Positions 51,009 through 59,225 of a stretch of 64,000 nt of DNA are shown here, piece by piece (within the stretch, counting starts at the first letter, position 1; each line of letters starts with the position of its first letter). The DNA is from Salibacterium aidingense DSM 18341. GTDB lineage: Bacteria; Bacillota; Bacilli; Bacillales; Marinococcaceae. The position numbers and the translations under genes are program-made. The stretch lies in assembly GCF_000429685.1 (NCBI RefSeq), contig NZ_KE386940.1, positions 62,001 to 126,000 of the forward strand. The letters are read 5' to 3'. The notes beneath the pieces were generated by a model. The model saw only the letters and a program-made list of their open reading frames with translations, did no database searches and was not told the DNA's origin.

Positions 51009-52313
51009 ATGAAAGGTAATGTGGCATTACGGGTAGGTATCGTCTGTATTACTGCCATTTTTCTGGTAAGCGCTTGTTCTTCAGGGACCTCCGATTCGGG
51101 GGAAGAAGCAAATGGAGGGAGTGAAGGAAATAGTGATGCGGTAACGCTTCATATGGCTAAACTGGAGAGTGATCCGAATGGAATGATGGAAGATGCACGC
51201 CAAAGGTTCAATGAGGAACATGAAGATATTAAGGTAGAATTCGTCGAAATGTCCAATAATGCTTCAGAAATGCACGATCAGACGGTGACGCAGTTAACAG
51301 CAGAATCTGATAATTTAGATATCGTTAATTTAGATGTGGTATGGGTGGCTGAATTTGCAGAAGCAGGCTGGCTGAAACCATTGGATGACATGTTTACCGA
51401 AGATATGCAGGGCAATTATATTGCACGGCAGGTAGATGCGATGAAATATGATGACAACATTTGGGCTGTTCCGTGGTTCAACGACCTTCATCCTATGTGG
51501 TACCGGGAAGATTTGCTCGAAAAATATGAGCGGAGTGTTCCGGAAACGTATGAAGAAGCTGTAGAAACGGCTCAGCTGATTCAAGAAGAAGAAGGCGTGC
51601 AGGGATTTTCCATGCACTGGGGCCGGTCGGAACAGCTGATTGTCAGCTTCACCGAATTTTTACATGCGAAAGGCGGCAATTTCTTCGATGAGGAAGGAAA
51701 TGTAACGATTAACAGTCCAGAAGCAGTGGAGGCCCTGCAATTCATGGTGGACATGGTTGATGAATATGAAGTAGTTTCCGCCTCTGCGATTGGGAATGCC
51801 ACACCGGATGATGCCCGGATTCCATTTACTCAGGGGCAGGCTTTGTTCCATCCAAACTGGGGGTACGTATACAGTGTGAATCAGGCAGACGACTCGCCGG
51901 TAAAAGGTAAAACTTGGGTAGCCAGTAATCCTGGATTTGAAGGCGGCCAGAAAGCAAATGCCGTAGGCGGATGGAACTTTGCGATTGCTGATCACACTGA
52001 ACATGCCGAGGAAGCGTGGGACGTGATCAAATGGTTTACAACTTTTGAAAATCAGAAAACCGTATTAATGGGAGGCGGCCAGGTAGGGACGCATCTCGAT
52101 CTGTATGAAGACGAAGAGGTACTAGAAGCAAATCCGTACCTGGAAGAATATCTTACCGTTTTTGATGATGCCTCTGTCAGACCGACGCACCCGCAGTACG
52201 CCCAATTGTCTGATATGGCACAATCCCATATTCATGAAGCATTAAATGGAGACGTGTCTCCGCAGGAAGCTCTGGATGCACTGGCTTCGGAAATAAAAGG
52301 TTTGAATGATTGA
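51009..52313 (+). CDS. ABC sugar transporter substrate-binding lipoprotein (GH127 operon)
   Basis: This 434-residue lipoprotein has lipobox VSAC near residue 22, an acidic linker, and the solute-binding fold 1: TLHMAKLESDPNGMMEDARQRFNEEHEDIKVEFVEMS, NLDIVNLDVVWVAEFAEAGWLKPLDD and NAVGGWNFAIADHTEHAEEAWDVIKWF. It probably binds arabino-oligosaccharides or arabinose-decorated glycopeptides (from operon partner). GAGGAGGGG precedes the ATG. Confidence 0.92.
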   Translation: MKGNVALRVGIVCITAIFLVSACSSGTSDSGEEANGGSEGNSDAVTLHMAKLESDPNGMMEDARQRFNEEHEDIKVEFVEMSNNASEMHDQTVTQLTAESDNLDIVNLDVVWVAEFAEAGWLKPLDDMFTEDMQGNYIARQVDAMKYDDNIWAVPWFNDLHPMWYREDLLEKYERSVPETYEEAVETAQLIQEEEGVQGFSMHWGRSEQLIVSFTEFLHAKGGNFFDEEGNVTINSPEAVEALQFMVDMVDEYEVVSASAIGNATPDDARIPFTQGQALFHPNWGYVYSVNQADDSPVKGKTWVASNPGFEGGQKANAVGGWNFAIADHTEHAEEAWDVIKWFTTFENQKTVLMGGGQVGTHLDLYEDEEVLEANPYLEEYLTVFDDASVRPTHPQYAQLSDMAQSHIHEALNGDVSPQEALDALASEIKGLND

Positions 52314-52331
52314 TTATTATTAAATGAATAA

Positions 52332-52357
52332 CCGCCGGGTAAGCGTAATCCTGGCGG
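52332..52357 (+). promoter_or_regulatory. Intercistronic hairpin after the binding-protein gene (GH127 operon)
   Basis: CCGCCGGG (52332-52339) pairs with CCTGGCGG (52350-52357) with one G-T pair. No T-run follows; likely message stabilisation or partial termination. Confidence 0.5.
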
Positions 52358-52373
52358 GACCGGGGGGTTCCAG

Positions 52374-53249
52374 GTGCGAAACAAATATTTGCCTTATTTC
52401 TTGCTGATTCCGATGTTTATCATGATTATTGTCATTGTATTTATCCCGCTTCTTACCACCGTTTTTTACAGTTTTCAATCTTATCAGCTGTCGGATCCCG
52501 ATGCGCAGAATACGTTTATCGGACTGGATAATTACGCTGCGCTATTTCAAAGTGAGAGATTCCGTTCTTCTATTATAACCAGTCTTATTTACATTTTGGG
52601 CAGTGTAACCGGCATGCTGCTGTTTGCCCTCATTACTTCACAGATCGCAAATCAATCATTTAGAGGGCGGGCTTTTTTCCGGGCATCGATCCTGCTTCCC
52701 TGGGCTGTGGCTCCTGTTGTGGCTGCCCAGGCTTGGAAATTCATGTATGATACGGATTTTGGGGTTATTAATTTTATCCTGAAAAAGATAGGGGTCATAG
52801 AGCGAAGTATCCCGTGGCTCGTTTCAGATCATTATGCCATGTTAAGCGTCATAACGACGAATGTATGGAAAACAACTCCGCTGCTGACTTTGATTGTTAT
52901 ATCCGGTCTTCAGACAATTTCAAAGGATCTTTACGAAAGCGCAGATATGGATGGATCGAATGCCTGGCAGAAATATTTTTATATCACGCTGCCCCTGATC
53001 AAACCTTTTATTCTTTTAGGTTTAATATTTACGACCCTGCAGACTATTAACGTGATTGATATCGTTTATATTATGACGGGAGGAGGCCCAGGGGAAGCCA
53101 CGGAGATTTTCACCCTTTATAATTACAAAGTATTTTTTCAGTATCTCGATTTCGGTTTAGGCGGAGCGATGGCAGTCATTGGGGTCCTCGTAATCGGAGT
53201 ATTAATTTCTTTTTATGTTAGAGGGATGAACAAAAATATGGAGACCTGA
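52374..53249 (+). CDS. ABC sugar transporter permease 1 (GH127 operon)
   Basis: This 291-residue permease has six membrane segments and the EAA loop YESADMDGSNAWQKYFYITLPLIKPF. A GTG start at 52374 follows CGGGGGG at good spacing. It pairs with the next permease; no ATPase gene is nearby. Confidence 0.92.
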   Translation: MRNKYLPYFLLIPMFIMIIVIVFIPLLTTVFYSFQSYQLSDPDAQNTFIGLDNYAALFQSERFRSSIITSLIYILGSVTGMLLFALITSQIANQSFRGRAFFRASILLPWAVAPVVAAQAWKFMYDTDFGVINFILKKIGVIERSIPWLVSDHYAMLSVITTNVWKTTPLLTLIVISGLQTISKDLYESADMDGSNAWQKYFYITLPLIKPFILLGLIFTTLQTINVIDIVYIMTGGGPGEATEIFTLYNYKVFFQYLDFGLGGAMAVIGVLVIGVLISFYVRGMNKNMET

Positions 53250-53262
53250 AAGGAGGTACAGC

Positions 53263-54081
53263 ATGAAACAAAAATCAGGCGTTCTGTTTTGGATATTTTT
53301 TACTCTCCTTGTTCTCATAAATCTTACCCCTTACCTTTGGACCATGCTGACTTCATTCAAGTCCCAGAATGAAATATTCGCGTTAAGTATTGTGCCGAAA
53401 CAGCTTATTATTGATAATTATGTACAGGTTATTTTTGAAAGCGGATTTTTATCAAATATCTGGAATAGTTTCATGGTTTCCGGAATAACTTCCCTTGTCT
53501 GTCTTATTATCGGCGTACCGGCAGCTTATTCTTTTGCAAGGCTGCATTTCCGGTTTAAAAATCCATTATTTATGCTTGTATTGTTTATTACAATTTTTCC
53601 TGGCATTTTCATTATCAGCCCTTTATTTGACTTTTTGAGAAGTATCGGAGCGATTGATACGTACTTTGCGTTGATTCTTCCTTATGTTGCGTATTTCACG
53701 CCATTGGTCGTTTGGATTCTGACAGGCTTTTTCAAGACCATTCATCCTTCGATTGAAGAAGTCGCCATTATGGATGGATGTGGTGTTGTTAAAATGATTA
53801 TGAGAATTTTTCTACCATTGTCTATACCCAGTATTTTAACCGTCGGAATTATTGCGTTTACCCTCGCATGGAATGAGTTTTTGTTTGCATTGATCTTTAC
53901 TTCTTCTGAATCTGCACGAACAGTTCCCGTTGCCATTTCGAGATTTCAGGGGGTGCATTCTCTGGACTGGGGGCAGATGACGGCCGCCGCTGTCACAGCC
54001 ACCATCCCCATTGTCTTAATTTCTGTATTTCTGCAGCGCTATATTATAAGCGGTCTTACCGCAGGAGCGGTGAAAGAATAA
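53263..54081 (+). CDS. ABC sugar transporter permease 2 (GH127 operon)
   Basis: This 272-residue MalG-type permease has the EAA loop IEEVAIMDGCGVVKMIMRIFLPLSIPSIL and the usual C-terminal QRYIISGLTAGAVKE. AAAGGAGG precedes the ATG. It is the last gene of the operon; the two ABC importers of this window share gene order and the lack of an ATPase. Confidence 0.92.
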   Translation: MKQKSGVLFWIFFTLLVLINLTPYLWTMLTSFKSQNEIFALSIVPKQLIIDNYVQVIFESGFLSNIWNSFMVSGITSLVCLIIGVPAAYSFARLHFRFKNPLFMLVLFITIFPGIFIISPLFDFLRSIGAIDTYFALILPYVAYFTPLVVWILTGFFKTIHPSIEEVAIMDGCGVVKMIMRIFLPLSIPSILTVGIIAFTLAWNEFLFALIFTSSESARTVPVAISRFQGVHSLDWGQMTAAAVTATIPIVLISVFLQRYIISGLTAGAVKE

Positions 54082-54103
54082 TAGATACGACAATGTTCAG
54101 AGA

Positions 54104-54242
54104 GGGGCGAGAATCCACGCTCCTACCCTCTGCTATCGAATAAGGAAGAGAAGATATGCTGGATGATTGCTGGCGGCTAAAACAAGAGAGGGAGGAAGGG
54201 CAAGCACAGCGTGGAGGACGCGACCTAAAGAGTCCTCGCCCC
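54104..54242. repeat. Nested inverted-repeat element, about 140 bp
   Basis: GGGGCGAG (54104-54111) pairs with CTCGCCCC (54235-54242) and, inside, CCACGC (54115-54120) with GCGTGG (54209-54214); AGGAC and GTCCT add a third stem. No gene is seen in 54082-54488; an open frame from 54156 has no ribosome site. It may be a dispersed element, an operon-end structure or a structured RNA. Confidence 0.5.
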
Positions 54243-54488
54243 TTATCTCCCCCCAGCCCGGCTTTTGATCCCATCAGCAATAAGAATAGAAGAATTACTG
54301 GCTTCCAAAGGCGCTTTGGGAATACGAACAGGAGAAAACAGAAACGAACGATCCTCCAACCTCCGTATGGGCGCCGGCAGGAAAAAAATCTGTTGTACCG
54401 TCCTCCCATAACCTTGAATAATTTATCGAAGAAGGCAGCAAGGGCCGCACGCTCTGAAAAACAGCGGTTTTACGCTGTTAGTGTTAAT

Positions 54489-54523
54489 AAAAGCCAGCTG
54501 TCCGAATGCGGCAGCTGGCTTTT
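54489..54523. terminator. Terminator of the PfpI-like gene (bidirectional)
   Basis: The 12-bp arms AAAAGCCAGCTG (54489-54500) and CAGCTGGCTTTT (54512-54523) surround an 11-nt loop, with A/T tracts on both sides. Confidence 0.9.
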
Positions 54524-54534
54524 GTTTGTATGGC

Positions 54535-55194
54535 TTAGGATTCGAGTACCTTTACTACTTTTTCTGCAGTACTTCTGCTGGATTGAGGATTTTGTCCGGT
54601 AACAAGATTGCCGTCGCTGACGGAAAAGTCGCTCCAGCTTTCGCCTCGTTCAAAGTTGGCGCCTTTTTCCCGCAGCTTTGACTCCAGCATGAAGGGCATA
54701 TGGGAATCAAGCTGCATTTCGATTTCTTCATCATCGGTGAAGGCCGCTACACGTTTTCCCTTGACGATCGGAGTTTTATCTTGATAGGTTGCGTTCACAA
54801 GACCGGCTGGTCCGTGGCAAACGGCACTGATCACACGTCCTTCTTCTGCAAAATGCTGCAGGACGTTCTGCAAAACCTCACTGTCTGGGAAGTCGAACAT
54901 CGTTCCGTGTCCACCCGGGAGGAAAATCGCGTCATAACCATGTTTGTCTTCTTCGCTTAGTTTTACGGTGTTTTGGAGCACACCCTCTGCCTCTTTCCAT
55001 TCTTCCCGGTCTTCAATACTGTTGGGATCGAGTGGAACTTCACCGCCTTCAATGCTTGTCACTTTTACATCAAATCCATTTTCTTTAAATACATTATACG
55101 GCACCGCGAATTCTTCCAGCCACAGCCCCGTTTTATGATCATCGGTGATGGTAGTATGGTTGGTCACGACCATTAATACCTTTTTGTCTGCCAT
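54535..55194 (-). CDS. DJ-1/PfpI family protein (class I glutamine amidotransferase-like, Hsp31-like)
   Basis: The 219-residue protein has the nucleophile elbow AVCHGPAGL (Cys near residue 125), an upstream glutamate in TGLWLEEF and the GGHGTMFDFP loop. These features mark Hsp31-like members of the DJ-1/PfpI superfamily, which act as glyoxalase III, deglycase-like or chaperone proteins. The true activity is open. AAGGAGG precedes the ATG. Confidence 0.87.
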   Translation of the reverse strand: MADKKVLMVVTNHTTITDDHKTGLWLEEFAVPYNVFKENGFDVKVTSIEGGEVPLDPNSIEDREEWKEAEGVLQNTVKLSEEDKHGYDAIFLPGGHGTMFDFPDSEVLQNVLQHFAEEGRVISAVCHGPAGLVNATYQDKTPIVKGKRVAAFTDDEEIEMQLDSHMPFMLESKLREKGANFERGESWSDFSVSDGNLVTGQNPQSSRSTAEKVVKVLES

Positions 55195-55265
55195 GGTTGC
55201 ATTCCTCCTTCATAAAATACGTTCCCATCGTAATATGATGCGCACCTGAATGTAAAAAATACTGC

Positions 55266-55886
55266 TTATTCTGTGTTCCCTTCCGCTGGAATCGGCGTTT
55301 CCCGGAGCATACGGGAAAAATGGATGAGATTGTATGCCATCATTTTTGTGTTCTTTTTTGTAAATTCACTATTCTGGCCGGCTTCGATGTAGGAAGGACC
55401 GGGCCCTGCTTCTCCGACCCAGTAAGCATCGACGTTTGGCGGTACAGTGAACCCAATATGCTGCAGGGCGTATAATATTGGTTTTGCCGCATTCTTGGCA
55501 CCATCTTCATTACCTGTTACGACCACACCAGCTGTTTTATTGTAATATATGGCCTGGCCTTTCTCATTGGTTTCCCCGCTTGAAGCGTAGAGCCTCTCCA
55601 GGACAAGGGTGGAGAGACTGCTGCGCTCTCCGATCCAAACCGGGGTGCCAATAAGGAGAATGTCTGCCTTCATCACCTTGGATCGAATGGAGGGCCATTC
55701 ATCTCCGTCTCCCATATCCGGCTCCATGCCGGGTAGAATACGGTAATCAGCGATCCGCACCTCTTCCACTGCCACATTTTCTTTTTGCAGCCAGGCTCCG
55801 GCTTTTTCCAGTAAAGCGCTCGTGTTTGACCTTTCTTGTCCTCGTTTTAACGAGGTATTGAGAAACAGAGCTTGTAGTTGAGACAT
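55266..55886 (-). CDS. Flavodoxin-like NAD(P)H-dependent oxidoreductase
   Basis: This 206-residue protein has a flavodoxin-like fold: LFLNTSLKRGQERSNTSALLEK (phosphate loop for FMN), ADILLIGTPVWIGERSSLSTLVLERL and VVVTGNEDGAKNA. It belongs to the NADPH-dependent FMN reductase group; substrate unknown. ATG at 55886 is chosen for AAAGGAG upstream. The gene follows the divergent phosphoesterase start region. Confidence 0.8.
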   Translation of the reverse strand: MSQLQALFLNTSLKRGQERSNTSALLEKAGAWLQKENVAVEEVRIADYRILPGMEPDMGDGDEWPSIRSKVMKADILLIGTPVWIGERSSLSTLVLERLYASSGETNEKGQAIYYNKTAGVVVTGNEDGAKNAAKPILYALQHIGFTVPPNVDAYWVGEAGPGPSYIEAGQNSEFTKKNTKMMAYNLIHFSRMLRETPIPAEGNTE

Positions 55887-56004
55887 AAGAAGACTCCTTT
55901 GCATTCCTGTACTTCCTGTCCTGTGTATTCCTTCTCAGGGTGAGATGTAAACATGCTGCTTCTCCGTTATAATGAAAGCAGGTAGAAGAGGAGGAGGAAG
56001 TCCC

Positions 56005-56487
56005 ATGAAAGTGGTTGTGCTCGGAGATACTCATATAAATAAACCGGAAGTGTCGTTTCCGGAGAAGGTCAAGGAGGAAATGCAATCCGCCGATCATATT
56101 ATCCATACCGGGGACTGGCAGATTCCAGAAGTATATAGAGAACTGAAACGCTTTGGCAAAGTGTCGGGAGTTTATGGAAATGTCGATGGGGAGGAGATAA
56201 CACAACTTGTGCCGGAAAAACAATGGCTGCATTTAGAGAAGTGGAGCGTGGGCGTGGTTCATGGTCACGGTGAAAAGAAAACGACCGAAAAACGTGCACT
56301 CGGAGCGTTTCCGACACCGCCTGACATTTTAATTTTTGGTCATTCCCACATACCGCTGCTGCGTTATTCCGGAAAGACGCTGCTGTTCAACCCCGGATCT
56401 TTGTTATACCGGCGCCGCCTTCCGTATTGTTCGTTCGGCCTCCTTTACCTGGAGCGGACGATTGAAGCGAAACACATATTTCTGTAA
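56005..56487 (+). CDS. Metallophosphoesterase (YfcE/MJ0936-like)
   Basis: This 160-residue calcineurin-fold phosphodiesterase has the motifs in order: VLGDTH, HTGDW, GNVDGEE, VHGHGEK and FGHSHIP. Small members hydrolyse phosphodiester model substrates or nucleotides. AGGAGGAGG precedes the ATG at 56005. Single gene. The 56488-56700 stretch downstream holds only an imperfect inverted repeat (TCCGAAATGTCT at 56547 with AGACATTTTCGGA at 56623). Confidence 0.87.
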   Translation: MKVVVLGDTHINKPEVSFPEKVKEEMQSADHIIHTGDWQIPEVYRELKRFGKVSGVYGNVDGEEITQLVPEKQWLHLEKWSVGVVHGHGEKKTTEKRALGAFPTPPDILIFGHSHIPLLRYSGKTLLFNPGSLLYRRRLPYCSFGLLYLERTIEAKHIFL

Positions 56488-56703
56488 GTATGGCATTATA
56501 AGATCCCGCAGGATATGGAGATAATACAAAAGAGCGATGCAGCAGTTCCGAAATGTCTTCTCCAGCAGGATAGGAGACATAAATCAGCCGAGAAAAGAGA
56601 AAGTCCGATATCCCTGTTTACCAGACATTTTCGGAGACAGAATGTAAATATAAAATAAGCAATTTGTAACGGGAATTAGTATCTATTGTTGCAGGTCAAA
56701 CGA

Positions 56704-56732
56704 TTGACGGTTCGACAGCAAACGATTAAAAT
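56704..56732 (+). promoter_or_regulatory. Sigma-A promoter of the tetR-hyu operon
   Basis: -35 TTGACG (56704-56709) and -10 TAAAAT (56727-56732), 17 bp apart, about 80 bp before the TetR start. Confidence 0.6.
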
Positions 56733-56773
56733 GAAGTAAACATATAGGAATTTGTAAGTATTCATTAAAAAAC

Positions 56774-56791
56774 TGATTGATTAGTCAATCA
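56774..56791. promoter_or_regulatory. TetR-type operator upstream of the second hyu operon
   Basis: TGATTGA and TCAATCA are perfect 7-bp arms around TTAG, 22 bp before the TetR start codon and downstream of the promoter. Autoregulation of the operon is likely. Confidence 0.7.
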
Positions 56792-56813
56792 AAAAAGCTT
56801 CAGGAGTGCATGT

Positions 56814-57476
56814 ATGCAAAACAAGAAGAACAGCAAACCTAACACAGAAGAACGGAAAAGACAGCTGCTGGATGTTGCGTTAGAGCAATTTGCATTAAAC
56901 GGCTACCACAAAACGAAAGTATCTGATGTGGTCCGGGAAGCAGATGTTTCACAAGGTACATTTTACTGGTATTTTCAAAGCAAAGAAGAAGCTGCCCTGG
57001 ATGTTATCAATGAAGGAAAACAAAAGGTGCTGGCAGTCATAGAGCAGGGATACCGCCGGGAAGAAGCTGCTGTGGAAGAAATGGCGGCTTCTACGACAAA
57101 CTTGTTTTATGATTTATTTACTTTTGCCGATGATAACCGCCATTTGATGATCTTACTTTTTATTAAGGGATATGGGGCGGACCTGGCGATCCGGAAGGCT
57201 GTAGCGGAAACGTACAAAGCAATAGAGGAGGCGTTCCGGCGTAATCTGGAGCGTGCCATGGAGCTGGAGCTGCTCCCAAAACAAACGGAGCCTGAGGTAC
57301 AGGCGGCATTGATTACGAATATGATTACTGGAACAATCTCAAGGTGGCTGTTCGGACCTAACCTTGACATTAATTATCAATCACATATAACAGCGGAAAA
57401 AATGGCCCGCTACGCGGCTGAATTTGAATTTTACGGCATTGCCGGAGCCTGGAGCAAAGGCGAAAAGAAAGGATGA
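56814..57476 (+). CDS. TetR-family regulator of the second hyu operon
   Basis: The 220-residue repressor has an N-terminal helix-turn-helix (LEQFALNGYHKTKVSDVVREADVSQGTFYWYFQSKEEAAL) and a helical ligand-binding domain. It is the first gene of the operon TetR, OsmC-like, NCS1 permease, HyuA, HyuB, HyuB, with gaps of ~10 nt or less for the first genes. The ligand may be the hydantoin or lactam imported by the permease (inference). AGGAG lies 7 nt before the ATG. Confidence 0.88.
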   Translation: MQNKKNSKPNTEERKRQLLDVALEQFALNGYHKTKVSDVVREADVSQGTFYWYFQSKEEAALDVINEGKQKVLAVIEQGYRREEAAVEEMAASTTNLFYDLFTFADDNRHLMILLFIKGYGADLAIRKAVAETYKAIEEAFRRNLERAMELELLPKQTEPEVQAALITNMITGTISRWLFGPNLDINYQSHITAEKMARYAAEFEFYGIAGAWSKGEKKG

Positions 57477-57485
57477 ACACAACTT

Positions 57486-57860
57486 TTGATTACCATTCAA
57501 TGGACACAGCAGGAATATTACTTTTACCGCGGGACAGAACAATCCCCTGTGCGGCTTGATGATCTCACTCCGGTGGACTGGCTTGCCGGTTCTCTAGGAT
57601 TTTGTATAATGAAAACATTAGGACAATTAATGAGTCGGGACCAGGTGGAACCAAAAGAGTATCAGATTTCGGTGAATACAAAAAAAGCAGAGCAGGCTCC
57701 ATCCAGAATCGAATCCTTTACCGTGGATATCCAACTCCCGATGTCCTTTACGGATTCATACAGGAAAAAACTTGTTAAAATGGCAGAAAGAGCATGTACT
57801 GTGGGCAACACCCTTCAACAGGGTGCTGATATTTTTCTAAACGAAGGAGAGGGTGGTTAA
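57486..57860 (+). CDS. OsmC-like protein
   Basis: The 124-residue protein has an OsmC/Ohr-type region: LDDLTPVDWLAGSLGFCIMKTLG with a Cys in the expected helix, and a second Cys in MAERACTVGNTL. OsmC/Ohr proteins reduce organic peroxides with this pair of cysteines. Its place in a hydantoinase operon is unusual. The start is a TTG after AAAGGATG, so it could be set slightly differently. Confidence 0.75.
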   Translation: MITIQWTQQEYYFYRGTEQSPVRLDDLTPVDWLAGSLGFCIMKTLGQLMSRDQVEPKEYQISVNTKKAEQAPSRIESFTVDIQLPMSFTDSYRKKLVKMAERACTVGNTLQQGADIFLNEGEGG

Positions 57861-57862
57861 GT

Positions 57863-59203
57863 ATGGAATCTCAACAGAACACAGGGAACAGATTTGAAGA
57901 TTATTCGGTATCCCCTGTACCGGAACAAAAACGCCGCTCGACATTAAATGTGTCTGTGACGAGCTGCGCTTGGGTGATTTCTTTATCTACGATTTTCACT
58001 GGAGGCACTCTAGTGAATGGGCTGACGTTTGGGGAAACGGTCATCGCTGCTTTGTGCGGTATGCTGGTACTGGCTTTGTATGGTTTTTTTCAAGGCTGGA
58101 TGGGGGCTAAATATGGCGTTTCCACAACGATGCTGGCCCGGCAGGCATTTGGCCGTTATGGTGCAAAATTGTTTGGCGTCCTGCTTGCCATTACGATGGG
58201 GATCGGATGGTTCGGCTATCAAATTTCTTTTTTCGGACTAACCATAGCAGAAATGTTCCCCGGGCAGTGGTTTGCCACGCCGCAGGCGGCGATGCTGTGG
58301 GGCGGTATTTTAATGATCCTTACCGCGTTGATCGGCTATAGAGGGCTGGCTGCACTCAGCATGGTTGCCGTTCCACTTGTGGTGCTTTTATCGGTGTGGG
58401 GATTGTTTGAAGCTGTCGCCTACGCTGGCAGCTGGAACGCGTTATATTCATCGGAACCGGCAGGGGAATCAATGACGCTCTTTGCTGGAATAACGATTGT
58501 TGTCGGAAATGCAGCGTTAGGCGCCGTTGTATTCCCGGATGTGACAAGATACGGCAAAACCGCAGCGCGTGGAGCCTTTGGGGCTTCGATCGGCTACGCT
58601 CTGGGCGGTTTATTCTGCACTATAGCCGGAGCGGCAATGGCTCTGGCAGCGCAGGTTCCGGATGTTGGTTCGACGCCGAATATTCCGGCGGCGATGAGTC
58701 AGATCGGCTTAGGCTTTTTTGCTTTTCTTATTCTCGTATTTGCGCAGTGGACCACCAATGACAATAATCTTTATACTGGCTCGCTTGGGCTGCGCAATGC
58801 CATCGCCTTGTCGAAAGCAGTGCTTGTTGGTGCGATGGGGGTTCTTGGTCTATTGATTGCACTGCTTGGCATAGAAGAACAATTTGTTCCATTCCTTAAT
58901 TTCCTCGGTACATATGTACCGCCGATTGCCGGTATTATGATTGCGGACCATTGGATCGTCAGTCCGGCGGTGAGAAAGCAAACGTACCAGTTTTCAAACG
59001 AAGCGGTGTATGCAAAATGGAATGTGGCCGCGATAGTATCGGTCATTTTGGGAGGATGGATTGGATCCGGCCTGGGATTTGGCATTACCGCCATTAATTC
59101 TACGCTGCTGGCTTTTCTTATCTACATCGTGCTGGCATTTCTGTTCCGCACGTTGAATATTCCATTTGAAACTGGAACGATATCCGGGCAGCACGAAAAA
59201 TAA
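57863..59203 (+). CDS. NCS1-family permease (CodB-like), module 2
   Basis: The 446-residue protein has about twelve membrane segments and CodB-like features (MGAKYGVSTTMLARQAFGRYG, FPDVTRYGK, FAQWTTNDNNLYTGSLGLRN). It is a cytosine/purine/hydantoin-type carrier that probably brings in the substrate of the HyuA/HyuB enzymes encoded next. It lies 2 nt downstream of the OsmC-like gene. It is a clearly different sequence from the NCS1 permease at 4471. Confidence 0.88.
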   Translation: MESQQNTGNRFEDYSVSPVPEQKRRSTLNVSVTSCAWVISLSTIFTGGTLVNGLTFGETVIAALCGMLVLALYGFFQGWMGAKYGVSTTMLARQAFGRYGAKLFGVLLAITMGIGWFGYQISFFGLTIAEMFPGQWFATPQAAMLWGGILMILTALIGYRGLAALSMVAVPLVVLLSVWGLFEAVAYAGSWNALYSSEPAGESMTLFAGITIVVGNAALGAVVFPDVTRYGKTAARGAFGASIGYALGGLFCTIAGAAMALAAQVPDVGSTPNIPAAMSQIGLGFFAFLILVFAQWTTNDNNLYTGSLGLRNAIALSKAVLVGAMGVLGLLIALLGIEEQFVPFLNFLGTYVPPIAGIMIADHWIVSPAVRKQTYQFSNEAVYAKWNVAAIVSVILGGWIGSGLGFGITAINSTLLAFLIYIVLAFLFRTLNIPFETGTISGQHEK

Positions 59204-59225
59204 TGAAACAAAGGAGGAGACGTTT

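Noticed and set aside
54156-54602. Open frame of 148 codons after the GH127 operon
   Set aside because: No ribosome site; Arg/Pro-rich composition typical of chance frames; it runs through a terminator and into the antisense of the PfpI-like gene.
56547-56635. Inverted repeat TCCGAAATGTCT / AGACATTTTCGGA as a terminator or repeat
   Set aside because: The arms are 64 nt apart with a bulge and no T-run; too weak to call as a separate feature.
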